A stretch of DNA of 14,723 nucleotides from UBA6182 sp964479585 (GCA_964479585.1 CAYZMP010000045.1:1-14723); one strand, 5' to 3'; numbered from the stretch's first letter, positions 1-8,782 are shown. Numbers and translations are program-made. The notes: generated by a model from the sequence alone, not told the origin.

Positions 1-57
1 TATAAGTTGTTTTAAAGCAGGTTCTTTTACATTTCCAACACAAACAATCGTAATCAT
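1..57 (-). CDS. rlmH: 23S rRNA pseudouridine methyltransferase RlmH, N-terminal 19 codons (cut by window edge)
   Basis: The first 19 codons read MITIVCVGNVKEPALKQLI, matching the RlmH start pattern (M-x-I-x-I-x-x-V-G-x-x-K-E). RlmH is a SPOUT-class enzyme that uses SAM to methylate N3 of pseudouridine 1915 in helix 69 of 23S rRNA; the SAM-binding C-terminal knot lies outside the window. The ATG overlaps the htrA stop in an ATGA arrangement (54-57). No good Shine-Dalgarno sequence precedes it, so translation is probably coupled to htrA. The order walJ-htrA-rlmH is that of Bacillus-type genomes and strongly supports the call despite the short fragment. Confidence 0.85.
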   Translation of the reverse strand, partial: MITIVCVGNVKEPALKQLI

Positions 58-1136
58 TCTAAGGTAACCGACACTGTCACTTCTCGATTGTTTCGTAAAA
101 TAGTAATGTTGACTAAATCACCAATACTTTTACTGTATAACACTTGTCTAAATTGTTTAAAGCTTTCAATCCGTTGATCATCAAAAGCAACAATAATATC
201 TCCTTCTTCAATCCCGGCATTTTCAGCAGGACTTTCATCCATCACTTCTGTAATAAAAACACCTTCACTACGATTTAAATCAATACCAAGGGCATTTTTT
301 TGATACAAAGACATATCTGATACACCAATAGCCGCAACACCTAGTACTGGTCGAATCACTTCGTTAAACTCTTTTAATTGCTCAATGATAGGTTCTACTT
401 CATCAATTGGTATTGAAAATCCCATACCTTCAACTTCACCCAACACTATTTTCATTGAGTTTATTCCAATAATCTCTCCCTTGAGGTTAATAAGTGGTCC
501 ACCACTATTACCAGGATTGATTGCCGCATCTGTTTGTAAAACATTCATATCCCAATCCGCCATACCATTACCGCTTAAATCAACAGAGATTGTGCGATCT
601 TTCCCTGATAACACCCCAAAAGTTACAGAACTTTGAAAGTCTAACCCTAATGGGCTTCCAATAGCCAACACAAACTCTCCAATTTTAGAAGAGGATGATT
701 CTCCAATTCGAAATGCATTAACTGGAAAATCAGGATTGGATTTAATAAGTGCTAAATCACTAAACACATCTGAACCAACTAGTTCTGATTCAAATTCTCG
801 ACCATTTGCATAAACAACAACAATAGTATCTGCATTTGCAATGACATGATGATTACTTACAATGTACACATCATTGTTGCTTACTTCAATAATCGCACCA
901 CTTCCGGTTCCTAATAAGCGATTATTCGCATACGATGTTATTCCAACAACTTTATTGATGGACTGATCGACAACATCCGTAACATCATCCATAAAGTCAA
1001 TGTATTTATTTTCAATGATCTGAATTTGTTCACCACTAACATCGTCCAACATATTCTGCAGTCGATTTACTTCGATGGATAAATAAAGATTAAACCCAAA
1101 CAATACTAAGACAAGCAGGTAAACAAACTTTTTCAT
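54..1136 (-). CDS. htrA: HtrA/DegP-family membrane-anchored serine protease with PDZ domain
   Basis: A 360-residue surface protease that degrades misfolded or damaged exported proteins. Residues 4-20 form one hydrophobic segment after a KK start, so the protein is probably anchored in the membrane with its bulk outside. A short coiled linker (about 21-60) leads to a trypsin-like domain (about 62-250). The catalytic triad is visible: H97 in SNHHV, D127 in SDLALI and S211 in GNSGGPL. A single PDZ domain follows (about 262-358; GVFITEVMDESPAENAGI is the typical peptide-binding strand and turn). The start overlaps the walJ stop by one base (TAATG) and has a GGAGG sequence nine bases upstream. This corresponds to HtrC/YyxA of Bacillus in both architecture and position. 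Nothing is missing. Confidence 0.95.
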   Translation of the reverse strand: MKKFVYLLVLVLFGFNLYLSIEVNRLQNMLDDVSGEQIQIIENKYIDFMDDVTDVVDQSINKVVGITSYANNRLLGTGSGAIIEVSNNDVYIVSNHHVIANADTIVVVYANGREFESELVGSDVFSDLALIKSNPDFPVNAFRIGESSSSKIGEFVLAIGSPLGLDFQSSVTFGVLSGKDRTISVDLSGNGMADWDMNVLQTDAAINPGNSGGPLINLKGEIIGINSMKIVLGEVEGMGFSIPIDEVEPIIEQLKEFNEVIRPVLGVAAIGVSDMSLYQKNALGIDLNRSEGVFITEVMDESPAENAGIEEGDIIVAFDDQRIESFKQFRQVLYSKSIGDLVNITILRNNREVTVSVTLE

Positions 1137-1870
1137 TAGATGGATCCTCCAATCACAATTTCATACTGCTTTGCAGCTTTGATTTGTGGAAAATGAGTGT
1201 GTTGTTTTAAATAATTCTTTACTGTCGCAAGTGCTAATCCGATAGTATTTGCTTCTTCACTTATATGTGCTAACAACACTTCTTTTGTTTTATCACCAAT
1301 AATCTTCGACAATACAATGGCACTATCTTGGTTACATAAATGCCCGTTGTCCGATAATATTCTAGCTTTTAAATAATGTGGACGATTTAGTTTCATTAAC
1401 ATCATCGGATCATGGTTGCTCTCTATAATATAATAATTTGCATTTTTAATCAAAGGAAGTAACTCTTCTTTAACATAACCCGTATCGGTGATGTACACTA
1501 ACTTCTCCTGTTTATCATCAATGATATAACCTACCGTTATAGAAGTGTCATGTGATAATCCAATAGGAGTGATTTCACACTCATTAATAAAGAATGACTC
1601 TCGTTCTTTTATGAGCACTTGATGATTTGTCTTTAGCTTTATAGGAGAAAATGTTTGTACATTTACAAAATGTTTAATTTGCGAGACATGATCACTATGG
1701 TCATGCGTAATTAATAAAGCATCAATATCATCCAATGATAATGAAAGTTCACCAAAAGAGCGCATCAAATGCGATTTTGTTGATCCACAATCTATCATAA
1801 TGTTACTTTTTTGAGTTTGTATAATAAAGCAATTGCCTTTTGAACCACTTGCAATACTTATGTATTTCAT
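1136..1870 (-). CDS. walJ: WalJ/YycJ-type metallo-beta-lactamase-fold hydrolase
   Basis: A 244-residue cytoplasmic protein of the metallo-beta-lactamase superfamily, YycJ/WalJ branch. The family opening MKYISIASGSKGNCFII is present, and the two-metal signature is intact: H56-x-H58-x-D60-H61 (THDHSDH). Further likely ligands are H107 (SHD), D129 (ITDTG) and H202 (AHIS). YycJ proteins are thought to act as DNA exonucleases or to influence coordination of division and replication; the precise substrate is not settled and cannot be read from sequence. The gene starts two bases after the M23 peptidase stop, with an AGGGTG Shine-Dalgarno sequence. In Bacillus it is the fifth gene of the walRKHIJ operon; here walR, walK, walH and walI do not precede it. 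Confidence 0.92.
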   Translation of the reverse strand: MKYISIASGSKGNCFIIQTQKSNIMIDCGSTKSHLMRSFGELSLSLDDIDALLITHDHSDHVSQIKHFVNVQTFSPIKLKTNHQVLIKERESFFINECEITPIGLSHDTSITVGYIIDDKQEKLVYITDTGYVKEELLPLIKNANYYIIESNHDPMMLMKLNRPHYLKARILSDNGHLCNQDSAIVLSKIIGDKTKEVLLAHISEEANTIGLALATVKNYLKQHTHFPQIKAAKQYEIVIGGSI

Positions 1871-1871
1871 A

Positions 1872-3368
1872 CTAACACCCTAATACACTACAAGGATTAA
1901 TTACAACCCCATTACGATACACCATAAAGTGAACGTGCGGTCCAGTTGTAAATCCAGTCATACCTATGTATCCGATGATTTCACCTTTTTCTACAGTTAC
2001 TCCCACAGGGAATGGTGATGGACGTTGCATATGACCATAATAGGTACGATAGCCATTTTGATGATTAATAATAACATAATACCCAGAAATTCCATCATAA
2101 CTTCGTCTTTCCACAACACCACGATCTGATGCATAAATTGGGCCATAACGATTGTATCGATTTTGAATATCAATGGCTGTATGGCCACGATAGCAATACC
2201 ACCCACAAGTTACATTTGGATTATCAATTGGCCAACGGAAATTACCACTACCAACACCTGGTACTACTCTAGTTCCATAGCGAATAACTTCTCGTACAGG
2301 TTGTCTAGTGACTTGTGAAGATATCGCTTTACCTTCAACTAACACGCCATTGATATAACGCTCTTCATAAACAACATCTTTTGATCCAAGTTGTTCTCTT
2401 GTCTCAACTCGAGTCAATCCTTCACGTAAACTACTATCTGGTAAATATTGAGCACTTTGTGGATAAACAGGTTCTGCAACTTTTCTTTCTCTAATAACTT
2501 CTACATTAATAGGAGAATTAAAATACGTCACATTAATTTCAAGCCCTTCTTCTAACAATTGTGTTTCTGAGCGAAGAATATCACTATTAATCGATAACAC
2601 TTGTTGGATCGTTAAGCTGTTTTTATAGGCAACCCCTTCTACGGTATCGTAGGGTTCTACAACATACGTATCCATCTCAGTTCCATATCCATAACTTAAA
2701 AAATAAACAATTTCATTTTTATTTTTAAGTATATCTGATCGAGAGGCTAACCCTTTACTCACACTAATGCTTTCTAAAACATTAAACTTCACTTCACGGC
2801 TACCATAATCAACTAGTGGTGGCAGTTCTTCTTGATTGCGAAGCCTTTCGTATGCCTCTTCAGATATAAAATTTAGTAAATATTGCTTTCTTGCAGCTTC
2901 AAAATCATCTAAATTGCGTACATAAATAACAGCCCCATTGGAAAATTCAACGCGGTTTACTTCAATAGCAAATAAATCATTTTCTTCAATGTATTCTAAA
3001 ATACCATCATCAACATCGCTATACATAAATACACTTGGTTCATTAACAATGAAAATATCTTCGTTAAGACCTATGATGGATTCAGGAAAATCAACTGAAT
3101 AAACTTCTTCATATACTTTATCTAATAAGGCTTGAACTTTATTTGGATGACTAATAACCCCAATAAGCTGACCTTTTTCATATACTTTGTATACATCTCG
3201 TTGAGTTGTTGTCGTTGAAATAATTTCTTGTGGAAGCAAAGCATTCTCAAGTTCAGCAATCGCTATTGCTTCTGCACTTGTTGAAAACAAGCGTACTGTT
3301 GATGTGTTAACGATTGTAAGTCCAACACTAACAAACAATGTTACCAACAAAGGTAAGAGTTTTTTCAT
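1872..3368 (-). CDS. Exported LysM-G5-M23 peptidoglycan endopeptidase
   Basis: A 498-residue wall-directed metallopeptidase. I place the start at the ATG at 3368 (MKKLLPLLVTLFVS) because AAAGGAG lies seven bases upstream; the longer frame would begin with GTG at 3386, ahead of that site. Residues 1-25 are a signal peptide or anchor. Then come a mixed alpha/beta region of unknown type (about 60-225), a LysM-like motif (about 235-280, YVVEPYDTVEGVAYKNSLT), a G5-like domain (about 290-367) and a C-terminal M23 domain (about 375-498). Likely zinc ligands are H396 and D400 (GHTAID) plus H480 of the HVH motif at 478-480; H446 is also present. Four cysteines (C388, C392, C493, C498) bracket the catalytic domain and may form disulfides. 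It sits between dnaB and walJ, where the WalRK regulators are found in Bacillus. Confidence 0.9.
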   Translation of the reverse strand: MKKLLPLLVTLFVSVGLTIVNTSTVRLFSTSAEAIAIAELENALLPQEIISTTTTQRDVYKVYEKGQLIGVISHPNKVQALLDKVYEEVYSVDFPESIIGLNEDIFIVNEPSVFMYSDVDDGILEYIEENDLFAIEVNRVEFSNGAVIYVRNLDDFEAARKQYLLNFISEEAYERLRNQEELPPLVDYGSREVKFNVLESISVSKGLASRSDILKNKNEIVYFLSYGYGTEMDTYVVEPYDTVEGVAYKNSLTIQQVLSINSDILRSETQLLEEGLEINVTYFNSPINVEVIRERKVAEPVYPQSAQYLPDSSLREGLTRVETREQLGSKDVVYEERYINGVLVEGKAISSQVTRQPVREVIRYGTRVVPGVGSGNFRWPIDNPNVTCGWYCYRGHTAIDIQNRYNRYGPIYASDRGVVERRSYDGISGYYVIINHQNGYRTYYGHMQRPSPFPVGVTVEKGEIIGYIGMTGFTTGPHVHFMVYRNGVVINPCSVLGC

Positions 3369-3386
3369 GCTTGCTCCTTTCATCAC

Positions 3387-4715
3387 TTAATCTTCTTTTG
3401 CATAATTATAAAATGCATTGATGTTACGGTCAAATGCTAACTCAATTTTTCGTGTAGGTCCATTACGATGCTTTGCAATGTCCACTTCAACCTTTTCTTG
3501 GCCTTGAGCTTCACTATCTTTTTGATAATAATCATCCCGGTACAAAAACAACACTAAGTCAGCATCTTGCTCTAGTGCACCAGATTCACGTAAATCAGAA
3601 AGCATTGGTCGCTTATCTTCTCTTCTTTCAACCATACGAGATAGTTGAGAAAGAGCAATAACAGGTACTTTCATTTCACGAGCTAGTGCTTTTAAGTTAC
3701 GTGAAATCTCAGATACTTCTTGTTGTCTATTTTCAGAAGATTTAGCTGAACTAATTAATTGAATATAGTCAATAATTATTAATCCAAGTCCATGTTCTGA
3801 ACGTAATTTTCGACACTTTGAAAATACTTCAGATACTTTAATTGATGGTGTATCATCAATATAAATAGGTAAATTTCTTAGTTCTGTAGCAGCTTCATTA
3901 AGGGCATTCCACTCTTTGTTGTTTAAATAGCCCGAACGTAGCTTACCACCTTCAATTAATCCAATGGCAGATAGCATTCTCATTATTAACTGTTCGGCAG
4001 GCATTTCTAAAGAAAACACTGCAATCGGTAAATGATTATGACGTGCTACTTGAATACCTAAGTTAATTGCAAAAGCTGTTTTTCCCATAGAAGGACGAGC
4101 AGCTAAAATAATTAAATCCCCTTTTTGTAATCCATTGGTTGTGTTATCTAATTGACGATACGATGTCTTTAAACCCGTTATGTTGCTTTTTTGTTCACTC
4201 ATTTTTGTGATGTTATCCATCACGCTGCTTACTACTTCTTTTGTATCTCTAAAATCACTTGTTCTTCGAGTACGCGTAACATTTAATATTTGCTTTTCAG
4301 CATCATCCATTAAATCATCAATGTCTTCTTCATTATGAAAACCTTGCTCAGCAATCTTTTGCGCAGTTAAAATCAAATTACGCATGTACGCTTTATCTTG
4401 AACAATCTCAATGTAATATTTAATATTAGCGGATGAAATAGAATGATCAGCTAATTCCACAATATAGTCTGCACCACCAATACGAGCCAACAATGACAAA
4501 TCACTTAATCTCGAAATTAATGCTGTTGCATCCACAACTTTCCCAGCTTCAGCAATATCATTCATTGCTCTGTATATATTTTTATGTGCTTCCGCATAAA
4601 AATCATCAGCTAATAAGCCTAATTCACTTGCATTTTTAATGGCAAATGGATACATTAACATAGCACCTAAAAGTGCTTTTTCTGCATCCAAACTATGGGG
4701 TAGTTGTCTTGTCAT
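3387..4715 (-). CDS. dnaB: Replicative DNA helicase DnaB (DnaC in Bacillus naming)
   Basis: A 442-residue hexameric 5'-3' helicase that unwinds DNA ahead of the replisome. An N-terminal primase-interaction domain (about 1-105, opening PHSLDAEKALLGAML) is joined by a linker helix to a RecA-type ATPase. Visible motifs are Walker A (ARPSMGKT, 206-213), the catalytic glutamate E237 in SLEMP, Walker B ending in D316 (LIIIDYIQL), and the KHRNGP element (415-420) that carries the arginine finger. Length is normal and there is no intein, which this gene often carries. It starts two bases after the rplI stop with AGGAG inside the end of rplI, so the two are translated in close succession. The order gdpP-rplI-dnaB is conserved in Bacillota. 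Confidence 0.98.
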   Translation of the reverse strand: MTRQLPHSLDAEKALLGAMLMYPFAIKNASELGLLADDFYAEAHKNIYRAMNDIAEAGKVVDATALISRLSDLSLLARIGGADYIVELADHSISSANIKYYIEIVQDKAYMRNLILTAQKIAEQGFHNEEDIDDLMDDAEKQILNVTRTRRTSDFRDTKEVVSSVMDNITKMSEQKSNITGLKTSYRQLDNTTNGLQKGDLIILAARPSMGKTAFAINLGIQVARHNHLPIAVFSLEMPAEQLIMRMLSAIGLIEGGKLRSGYLNNKEWNALNEAATELRNLPIYIDDTPSIKVSEVFSKCRKLRSEHGLGLIIIDYIQLISSAKSSENRQQEVSEISRNLKALAREMKVPVIALSQLSRMVERREDKRPMLSDLRESGALEQDADLVLFLYRDDYYQKDSEAQGQEKVEVDIAKHRNGPTRKIELAFDRNINAFYNYAKED

Positions 4716-4717
4716 GG

Positions 4718-5164
4718 TTACTCCTGCTCTTTTATGTGAACTTTCAATGTTGCAGTTACTTCCTTATGAACTTCAATGTCTATGTTGAACATTCCTAACT
4801 CACCTAATGCATCACTTTTAATTTTACGTTTATCTACTTTTATATCATGTTTTTTTAATAATTCATCACTGATTTGTTTAGTCGAAATCGATCCAAAAAC
4901 ACGACCTTGATCTCCAGTTTTAAGTTTGAACTCCAACGTAAGTTGTTTGATTTTCTCTTTTAGTTCAATCGCTTTTTCTTTAACCTCTTGTTGAACAAGT
5001 GCTTCTTCTTCTCTTTGTTGACTTAGCACATCTTTGCTTTTTTCAGTTAATTGGACAGCCAATTTTTGACGAAACAAAAAGTTCCGAGCGTATCCATCCG
5101 ATACCTCTACAACTTCATTTGCTTTTCCAACATTTTTTACGTCTTTTAATAATATTACTTTCAT
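4718..5164 (-). CDS. rplI: 50S ribosomal protein bL9
   Basis: 148 residues, the usual bL9 length. The N-terminal domain shows the family signature (MKVILLKDVKNVGKANEVVEVSDGYARNFL), followed by the long connecting helix (about 40-75, rich in Lys and Glu) and the C-terminal RNA-binding domain with GRVFGSIST. bL9 binds 23S rRNA near the L1 stalk and helps keep reading frame on stalled ribosomes. Its ATG overlaps the gdpP stop (ATGA at 5161-5164), indicating translational coupling to the c-di-AMP phosphodiesterase gene. Confidence 0.98.
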   Translation of the reverse strand: MKVILLKDVKNVGKANEVVEVSDGYARNFLFRQKLAVQLTEKSKDVLSQQREEEALVQQEVKEKAIELKEKIKQLTLEFKLKTGDQGRVFGSISTKQISDELLKKHDIKVDKRKIKSDALGELGMFNIDIEVHKEVTATLKVHIKEQE

Positions 5165-7125
5165 GCTTGCTCCTTCTGCTTAAAATAATCTTCAATGTGT
5201 TGTTTTAATAATTCAACCATTTCATCGACACTGCTGTTTTCTTTTTGAACGGCCGCTGCACTAAAGTGTCCACCACCATTCATTGCTTCCATGATAACTT
5301 GAACATTAATCGTTCCCTTTGATCGAGCAGATATTGCCGTTGTGTTGCTATCAATTTTAGCACAAACAAAAGAAGCCTCTACACCTTTTACATTTAAAAG
5401 CATATCCGCTACTTGTGACATAACGGTTCTTGAAATAGCTTTGTTTTCATCATATGGTACAACAACCACACCATGATCTAAATACACGGAATTACTTAGT
5501 ATTTTTGTTTTTAGTTCAAACTCATTAATCTCATCTTTTAACATGGCATCCGCATCGATCGGATCTGCACCATATGATTTAAGCATCGACGCAGCCTCAA
5601 AAGTACGAGATCCCGTTCTATTTCTAAATCGGTTTGTGTCTACCATAATACCAGTTAGCATAAAGGTAGCTTCCACCGTTGATAAATCTACAGGCAATGC
5701 AAAATATGGAATCAACTCGGTTATTAACTCTGCCACTGACGAGGCAGATGATTCAATATAAACAAGCACTGGATTAAAATCAAAGTCTTTTTGACGACGA
5801 TGATGATCAATCACAACCACTTTTTTAGCTATATCTAACACTGCTGCAGCATTGCTTTGTTCTTTTTTGTGATGATCGACCATAATGATCAATGTATCAT
5901 CTGTGTAATACTCTACAGCTTCATTTTCACTAATAAAAGTATGCCTTTCTTCTAAATGTTTTTTATGTAAGGTAAGGGCTTTGCTTAGTTTTTCTTCTAC
6001 TCCACCACTTTTTGAAACAATGTATACTGGTTTAGATAAAGAATTTGCAATTTGACTAATCGCAATCGCAGAACCCATACAATCGAAATCCATTTCTTTG
6101 TGGGCTACGATGATAATTTGTGATGATTGAATTAGCAGTTCTTTTAATCCATGAGCCATCACACGAACACGTACTTTTGATCGCTTTTCTTGAGCTTGTG
6201 AACTTCCACCAAAATATGTGATATCTTTGTTGTATTGTTTAATTGCAACTTGATCTCCACCACGACTTTGCGCTAATTCCAATGCACTATTAGCCATTTC
6301 ATCAAGTGCTAGAAAATCCGCAATCCCTTTAGCAAATGCCATGGAAAGTGTAATACTCACATCCATTTGATGTGCTGTTTCTCGAATATAATCCAAAATA
6401 TTGAAGCGCTCACTAACAACTTGATTGTATATGCGTTCATTTAAAACGATTAAAAATCGATCTGACTTAATTCGACGCACAAACATTCCACGTGTTTTCG
6501 CCCATTCAATGACTGGTTGACGTAACTTCGTATCAATAAAACCAATTGTTTGTTCTTCTTCATATTGTGTGGATTCTTCATAATTATCTAAATGAATATA
6601 CCCAATTACAACTTGTTCGTTGTTGTATCGTTCAAAAAGAAGCTTATACTCGCTCACATCTTTTACAAACAATAATGAAGCATTTTCTTTTCTACTTACT
6701 TGATAGGTGCGGTTGTTTACTTCTAAGGTAATTGTTTCACTTTCTCCAGTAATTAGTTCATTAATTTTTGGATCTAAGTTAGTTATTCTCTCCCCAATAA
6801 TGTACATCCCATGACGTTCAAATAACTCATTGGCCCAACTCACAACATAATCATCGTCGTAAGTAATTAGACCAACCCCGCCTAATAGAAGGGCATCCTT
6901 GGCTTCCTTACCTAAAATACGAGTAATATCAATAACTCGCTGTTTTAAGTCAGTTTGATATTGATAGAGCAACACCCCAATAATTGCAACATCTGCGACA
7001 AAAAAGATAAGCAGCGCTACAAAAGCCCAAGTAAATCGAAACAACAATAGTCCTACGACTACGACAACTTGTACTGCTAGTAAAGTAATGATTTGAATCT
7101 TAAACTTTTCGAATCGATCATGCAT
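5161..7125 (-). CDS. gdpP: Cyclic-di-AMP phosphodiesterase GdpP (YybT)
   Basis: A 654-residue membrane enzyme that hydrolyses c-di-AMP to pApA and so tunes osmolyte balance and envelope stress. Two transmembrane segments lie at about 12-55, followed by a degenerate PAS domain (about 60-155) and a degenerate GGDEF domain (about 170-300) in which the signature is replaced by KSDRF (220-224), as usual in this family, so no cyclase activity is expected. The DHH/DHHA1 phosphodiesterase half follows: H342 with D346-x-D348, D417-H418-H419, D440-H441-H442, D496 in GIMVDT, and GGGH at 617-620. All metal-site residues are present. It overlaps the yybS stop by eight bases and is preceded by GGGGTG. Confidence 0.96.
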   Translation of the reverse strand: MHDRFEKFKIQIITLLAVQVVVVVGLLLFRFTWAFVALLIFFVADVAIIGVLLYQYQTDLKQRVIDITRILGKEAKDALLLGGVGLITYDDDYVVSWANELFERHGMYIIGERITNLDPKINELITGESETITLEVNNRTYQVSRKENASLLFVKDVSEYKLLFERYNNEQVVIGYIHLDNYEESTQYEEEQTIGFIDTKLRQPVIEWAKTRGMFVRRIKSDRFLIVLNERIYNQVVSERFNILDYIRETAHQMDVSITLSMAFAKGIADFLALDEMANSALELAQSRGGDQVAIKQYNKDITYFGGSSQAQEKRSKVRVRVMAHGLKELLIQSSQIIIVAHKEMDFDCMGSAIAISQIANSLSKPVYIVSKSGGVEEKLSKALTLHKKHLEERHTFISENEAVEYYTDDTLIIMVDHHKKEQSNAAAVLDIAKKVVVIDHHRRQKDFDFNPVLVYIESSASSVAELITELIPYFALPVDLSTVEATFMLTGIMVDTNRFRNRTGSRTFEAASMLKSYGADPIDADAMLKDEINEFELKTKILSNSVYLDHGVVVVPYDENKAISRTVMSQVADMLLNVKGVEASFVCAKIDSNTTAISARSKGTINVQVIMEAMNGGGHFSAAAVQKENSSVDEMVELLKQHIEDYFKQKEQA

Positions 7126-8032
7126 GGTTGTTCACCCCGGTTATTTTTGATCTCATATCACTTAATATATCTAATAAACCAATAATCATTAATACATCAA
7201 TCATTAGTGTTGGTAACAATAACAATGCAAACACAACAGTTACAAGTAAAAACTTTCGTTTATACCTTCTTTGAACTATTATAACAAAAACAAAGGCTTG
7301 ATAGAGCAATAAGATAACAATCCAAGCATAGATTGCAAAAGTTGCGGTAACAATCGCTTCTGAAGCAGATAGCGATCTACTTATTGGATAAATAAACAAA
7401 GAACCTAACATAACCCAACCTGACCAACGAGGAAAGCTCACGGATTCAATGGCTTTTGATGGTGCCACAACTATCTTAAAGCGAGTTAATATTACTTTTG
7501 AAATCATATGAATAAAATATGCTTCTAGTATAACCGATGTTGAATACATCACAACTAATGAACTAGTCACAACTTGTTGAACATTCACATTGGGTGGTAC
7601 TTCCACCATATCAAGAACTTGATAAAACATATCCATGTCCTCTACAATGCTATAGCCAAAAAACGCTGAAAATAGGATAATGGTCACAAAAAAGACAATA
7701 CTTGTCCCTACAACAGTCGCAAAAAACAAATAACGTGACTGCCATTTTTTATGTACACCATAACCATATACTATCCCAATCAATCCATACATTATTGTAA
7801 ACACAAAAAAGACAGGGGAAGATAACATAATTGATACAAACACACTTGCCACAAAAGGAACAAGAGCATCTTTTATCCCATGTTTGGCAGTATAAATAAC
7901 AAACGGTAATGGTACAACCCATGCAATAATGTAATTGAGTATCCCAGCACTTTGTCTATCAATAATAAACAAAACACCTAAAAGTGCTACAATCATAGAA
8001 CCTTCGGTAATTTTTCTTATGTCTTTGCTCAT
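7118..8032 (-). CDS. yybS: YybS-like DUF2232 multi-pass membrane protein
   Basis: About 304 residues, almost entirely hydrophobic, with roughly seven to eight predicted membrane segments (for example about 14-24, 32-48, 56-95, 102-126, 155-180, 204-220, 226-252 and 260-288). Its composition, size and position directly upstream of gdpP match the YybS/DUF2232 family, which resembles the S component of ECF transporters but has no agreed function. I start it at the ATG at 8032 (MSKDIRKITEG) because GAGGAG lies just upstream; the longer frame from 8062 would begin inside the rpsR terminator hairpin. Coupling to gdpP suggests a shared envelope role, but that is inference. Confidence 0.85.
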   Translation of the reverse strand: MSKDIRKITEGSMIVALLGVLFIIDRQSAGILNYIIAWVVPLPFVIYTAKHGIKDALVPFVASVFVSIMLSSPVFFVFTIMYGLIGIVYGYGVHKKWQSRYLFFATVVGTSIVFFVTIILFSAFFGYSIVEDMDMFYQVLDMVEVPPNVNVQQVVTSSLVVMYSTSVILEAYFIHMISKVILTRFKIVVAPSKAIESVSFPRWSGWVMLGSLFIYPISRSLSASEAIVTATFAIYAWIVILLLYQAFVFVIIVQRRYKRKFLLVTVVFALLLLPTLMIDVLMIIGLLDILSDMRSKITGVNNHA

Positions 8033-8048
8033 ACTCTCCTCTTTTTTT

Positions 8049-8079
8049 AAAAAAACCTCCACCGACAGGATGGAGGTTT
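8049..8079 (-). terminator. Intrinsic terminator after rpsR
   Basis: On the minus strand AAACCTCCA (8079-8071) pairs perfectly with TGGAGGTTT (8061-8053) across a nine-base loop that may itself form two CC/GG pairs. A run of seven T follows (three in the stem, four beyond it, to 8049). It lies between the rpsR stop (8086) and the yybS start (8032) and would end the ribosomal operon while allowing some read-through. It is the clearest terminator in the window. Confidence 0.88.
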
Positions 8080-8085
8080 ACATTT

Positions 8086-8316
8086 TTAGTCGGCTACATA
8101 TGGCAGTAACGCCATTTGACGAGCACGTTTGATTGCTACTGCAAGCATTCTTTGATATTTAGCACGGGTTCCTGTTACTCTTCTTGGAATAATTTTTCCG
8201 TTACTTGAAATAAAACGCTTCAATAGTTCAATGTCTTTATAGTCAATAGTAGTAACGTTATTTTTTGTAAAATAACACACTTTCTTTCTTGGCACACGTT
8301 GTTTTCTAAAAGCCAT
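8086..8316 (-). CDS. rpsR: 30S ribosomal protein bS18
   Basis: 76 residues, close to the Bacillus protein in length and sequence: KVCYFTKNNVTTIDYKDIELLKRF, GKIIPRRVTGTRAKYQRML and the ending ARQMALLPYV. bS18 binds 16S rRNA in the platform as a heterodimer with bS6, encoded two genes upstream. There is a single cysteine, so no zinc knuckle. AAAGGAG stands six bases before the ATG, in the short gap after ssb. It is the last gene of the rpsF-ssb-rpsR operon and is followed by a strong terminator. Confidence 0.98.
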   Translation of the reverse strand: MAFRKQRVPRKKVCYFTKNNVTTIDYKDIELLKRFISSNGKIIPRRVTGTRAKYQRMLAVAIKRARQMALLPYVAD

Positions 8317-8335
8317 AATATTCTCCTTTCATCAT

Positions 8336-8773
8336 TTAAAAAGGCAAATCATCGCTAGAAATATCTAATACAGGACCATCATCTTCACTTTGGTCATTGT
8401 AATCATTATAATCCACGTTTACTTGATACGGATCTTCATATGACGATTTCGCTTCGGTTACTGATTTGCTTTCAAGTAGTTGTATATTTTCAGCCACAAC
8501 TTCTTGTACATACACCCGTTTGCCATCTTTATCATCATAGCTACGGGATTGAATGCGGCCTTCAAGTGAAATTAAAGAACCTTTACGTGCATATTGAGAA
8601 ACAATTTCAGCTGTTTTCTCCCATGCTACACAGTTAACAAAATCAGCTTGGTCATTTTGTGAAAACCTACGATTGATTGCAACCGTAAACGAAGTCACTG
8701 ATTTTCCTGTTTGCGTTTTTCTTAACATTGGATCTTTTGTAAGTCTTCCGACTAATACCACTCGATTTACCAT
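8336..8773 (-). CDS. ssb: Single-stranded DNA-binding protein SSB
   Basis: 145 residues. An OB fold (about 1-105) opens MVNRVVLVGRLTKDPMLRKTQTGKSV and contains the conserved FVNCVAWEKTAEIV and GRIQSRSYDDKDGKRVY. A short acidic disordered linker follows, ending in DDLPF, the C-terminal tip through which SSB recruits replication and repair proteins. It is shorter than many SSBs because of the linker, not the fold. AAGGAG lies five bases upstream, and the gene sits between the genes for the two partner proteins bS6 and bS18, the standard Bacillota arrangement. Confidence 0.97.
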   Translation of the reverse strand: MVNRVVLVGRLTKDPMLRKTQTGKSVTSFTVAINRRFSQNDQADFVNCVAWEKTAEIVSQYARKGSLISLEGRIQSRSYDDKDGKRVYVQEVVAENIQLLESKSVTEAKSSYEDPYQVNVDYNDYNDQSEDDGPVLDISSDDLPF

Positions 8774-8782
8774 AATTGCTCC

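Noticed and set aside
8033..8062. Ten-codon N-terminal extension of YybS (MEVFLKKEES)
   Set aside because: Its ATG lies inside the rpsR terminator hairpin and it reads through the GAGGAG site that serves the ATG at 8032.
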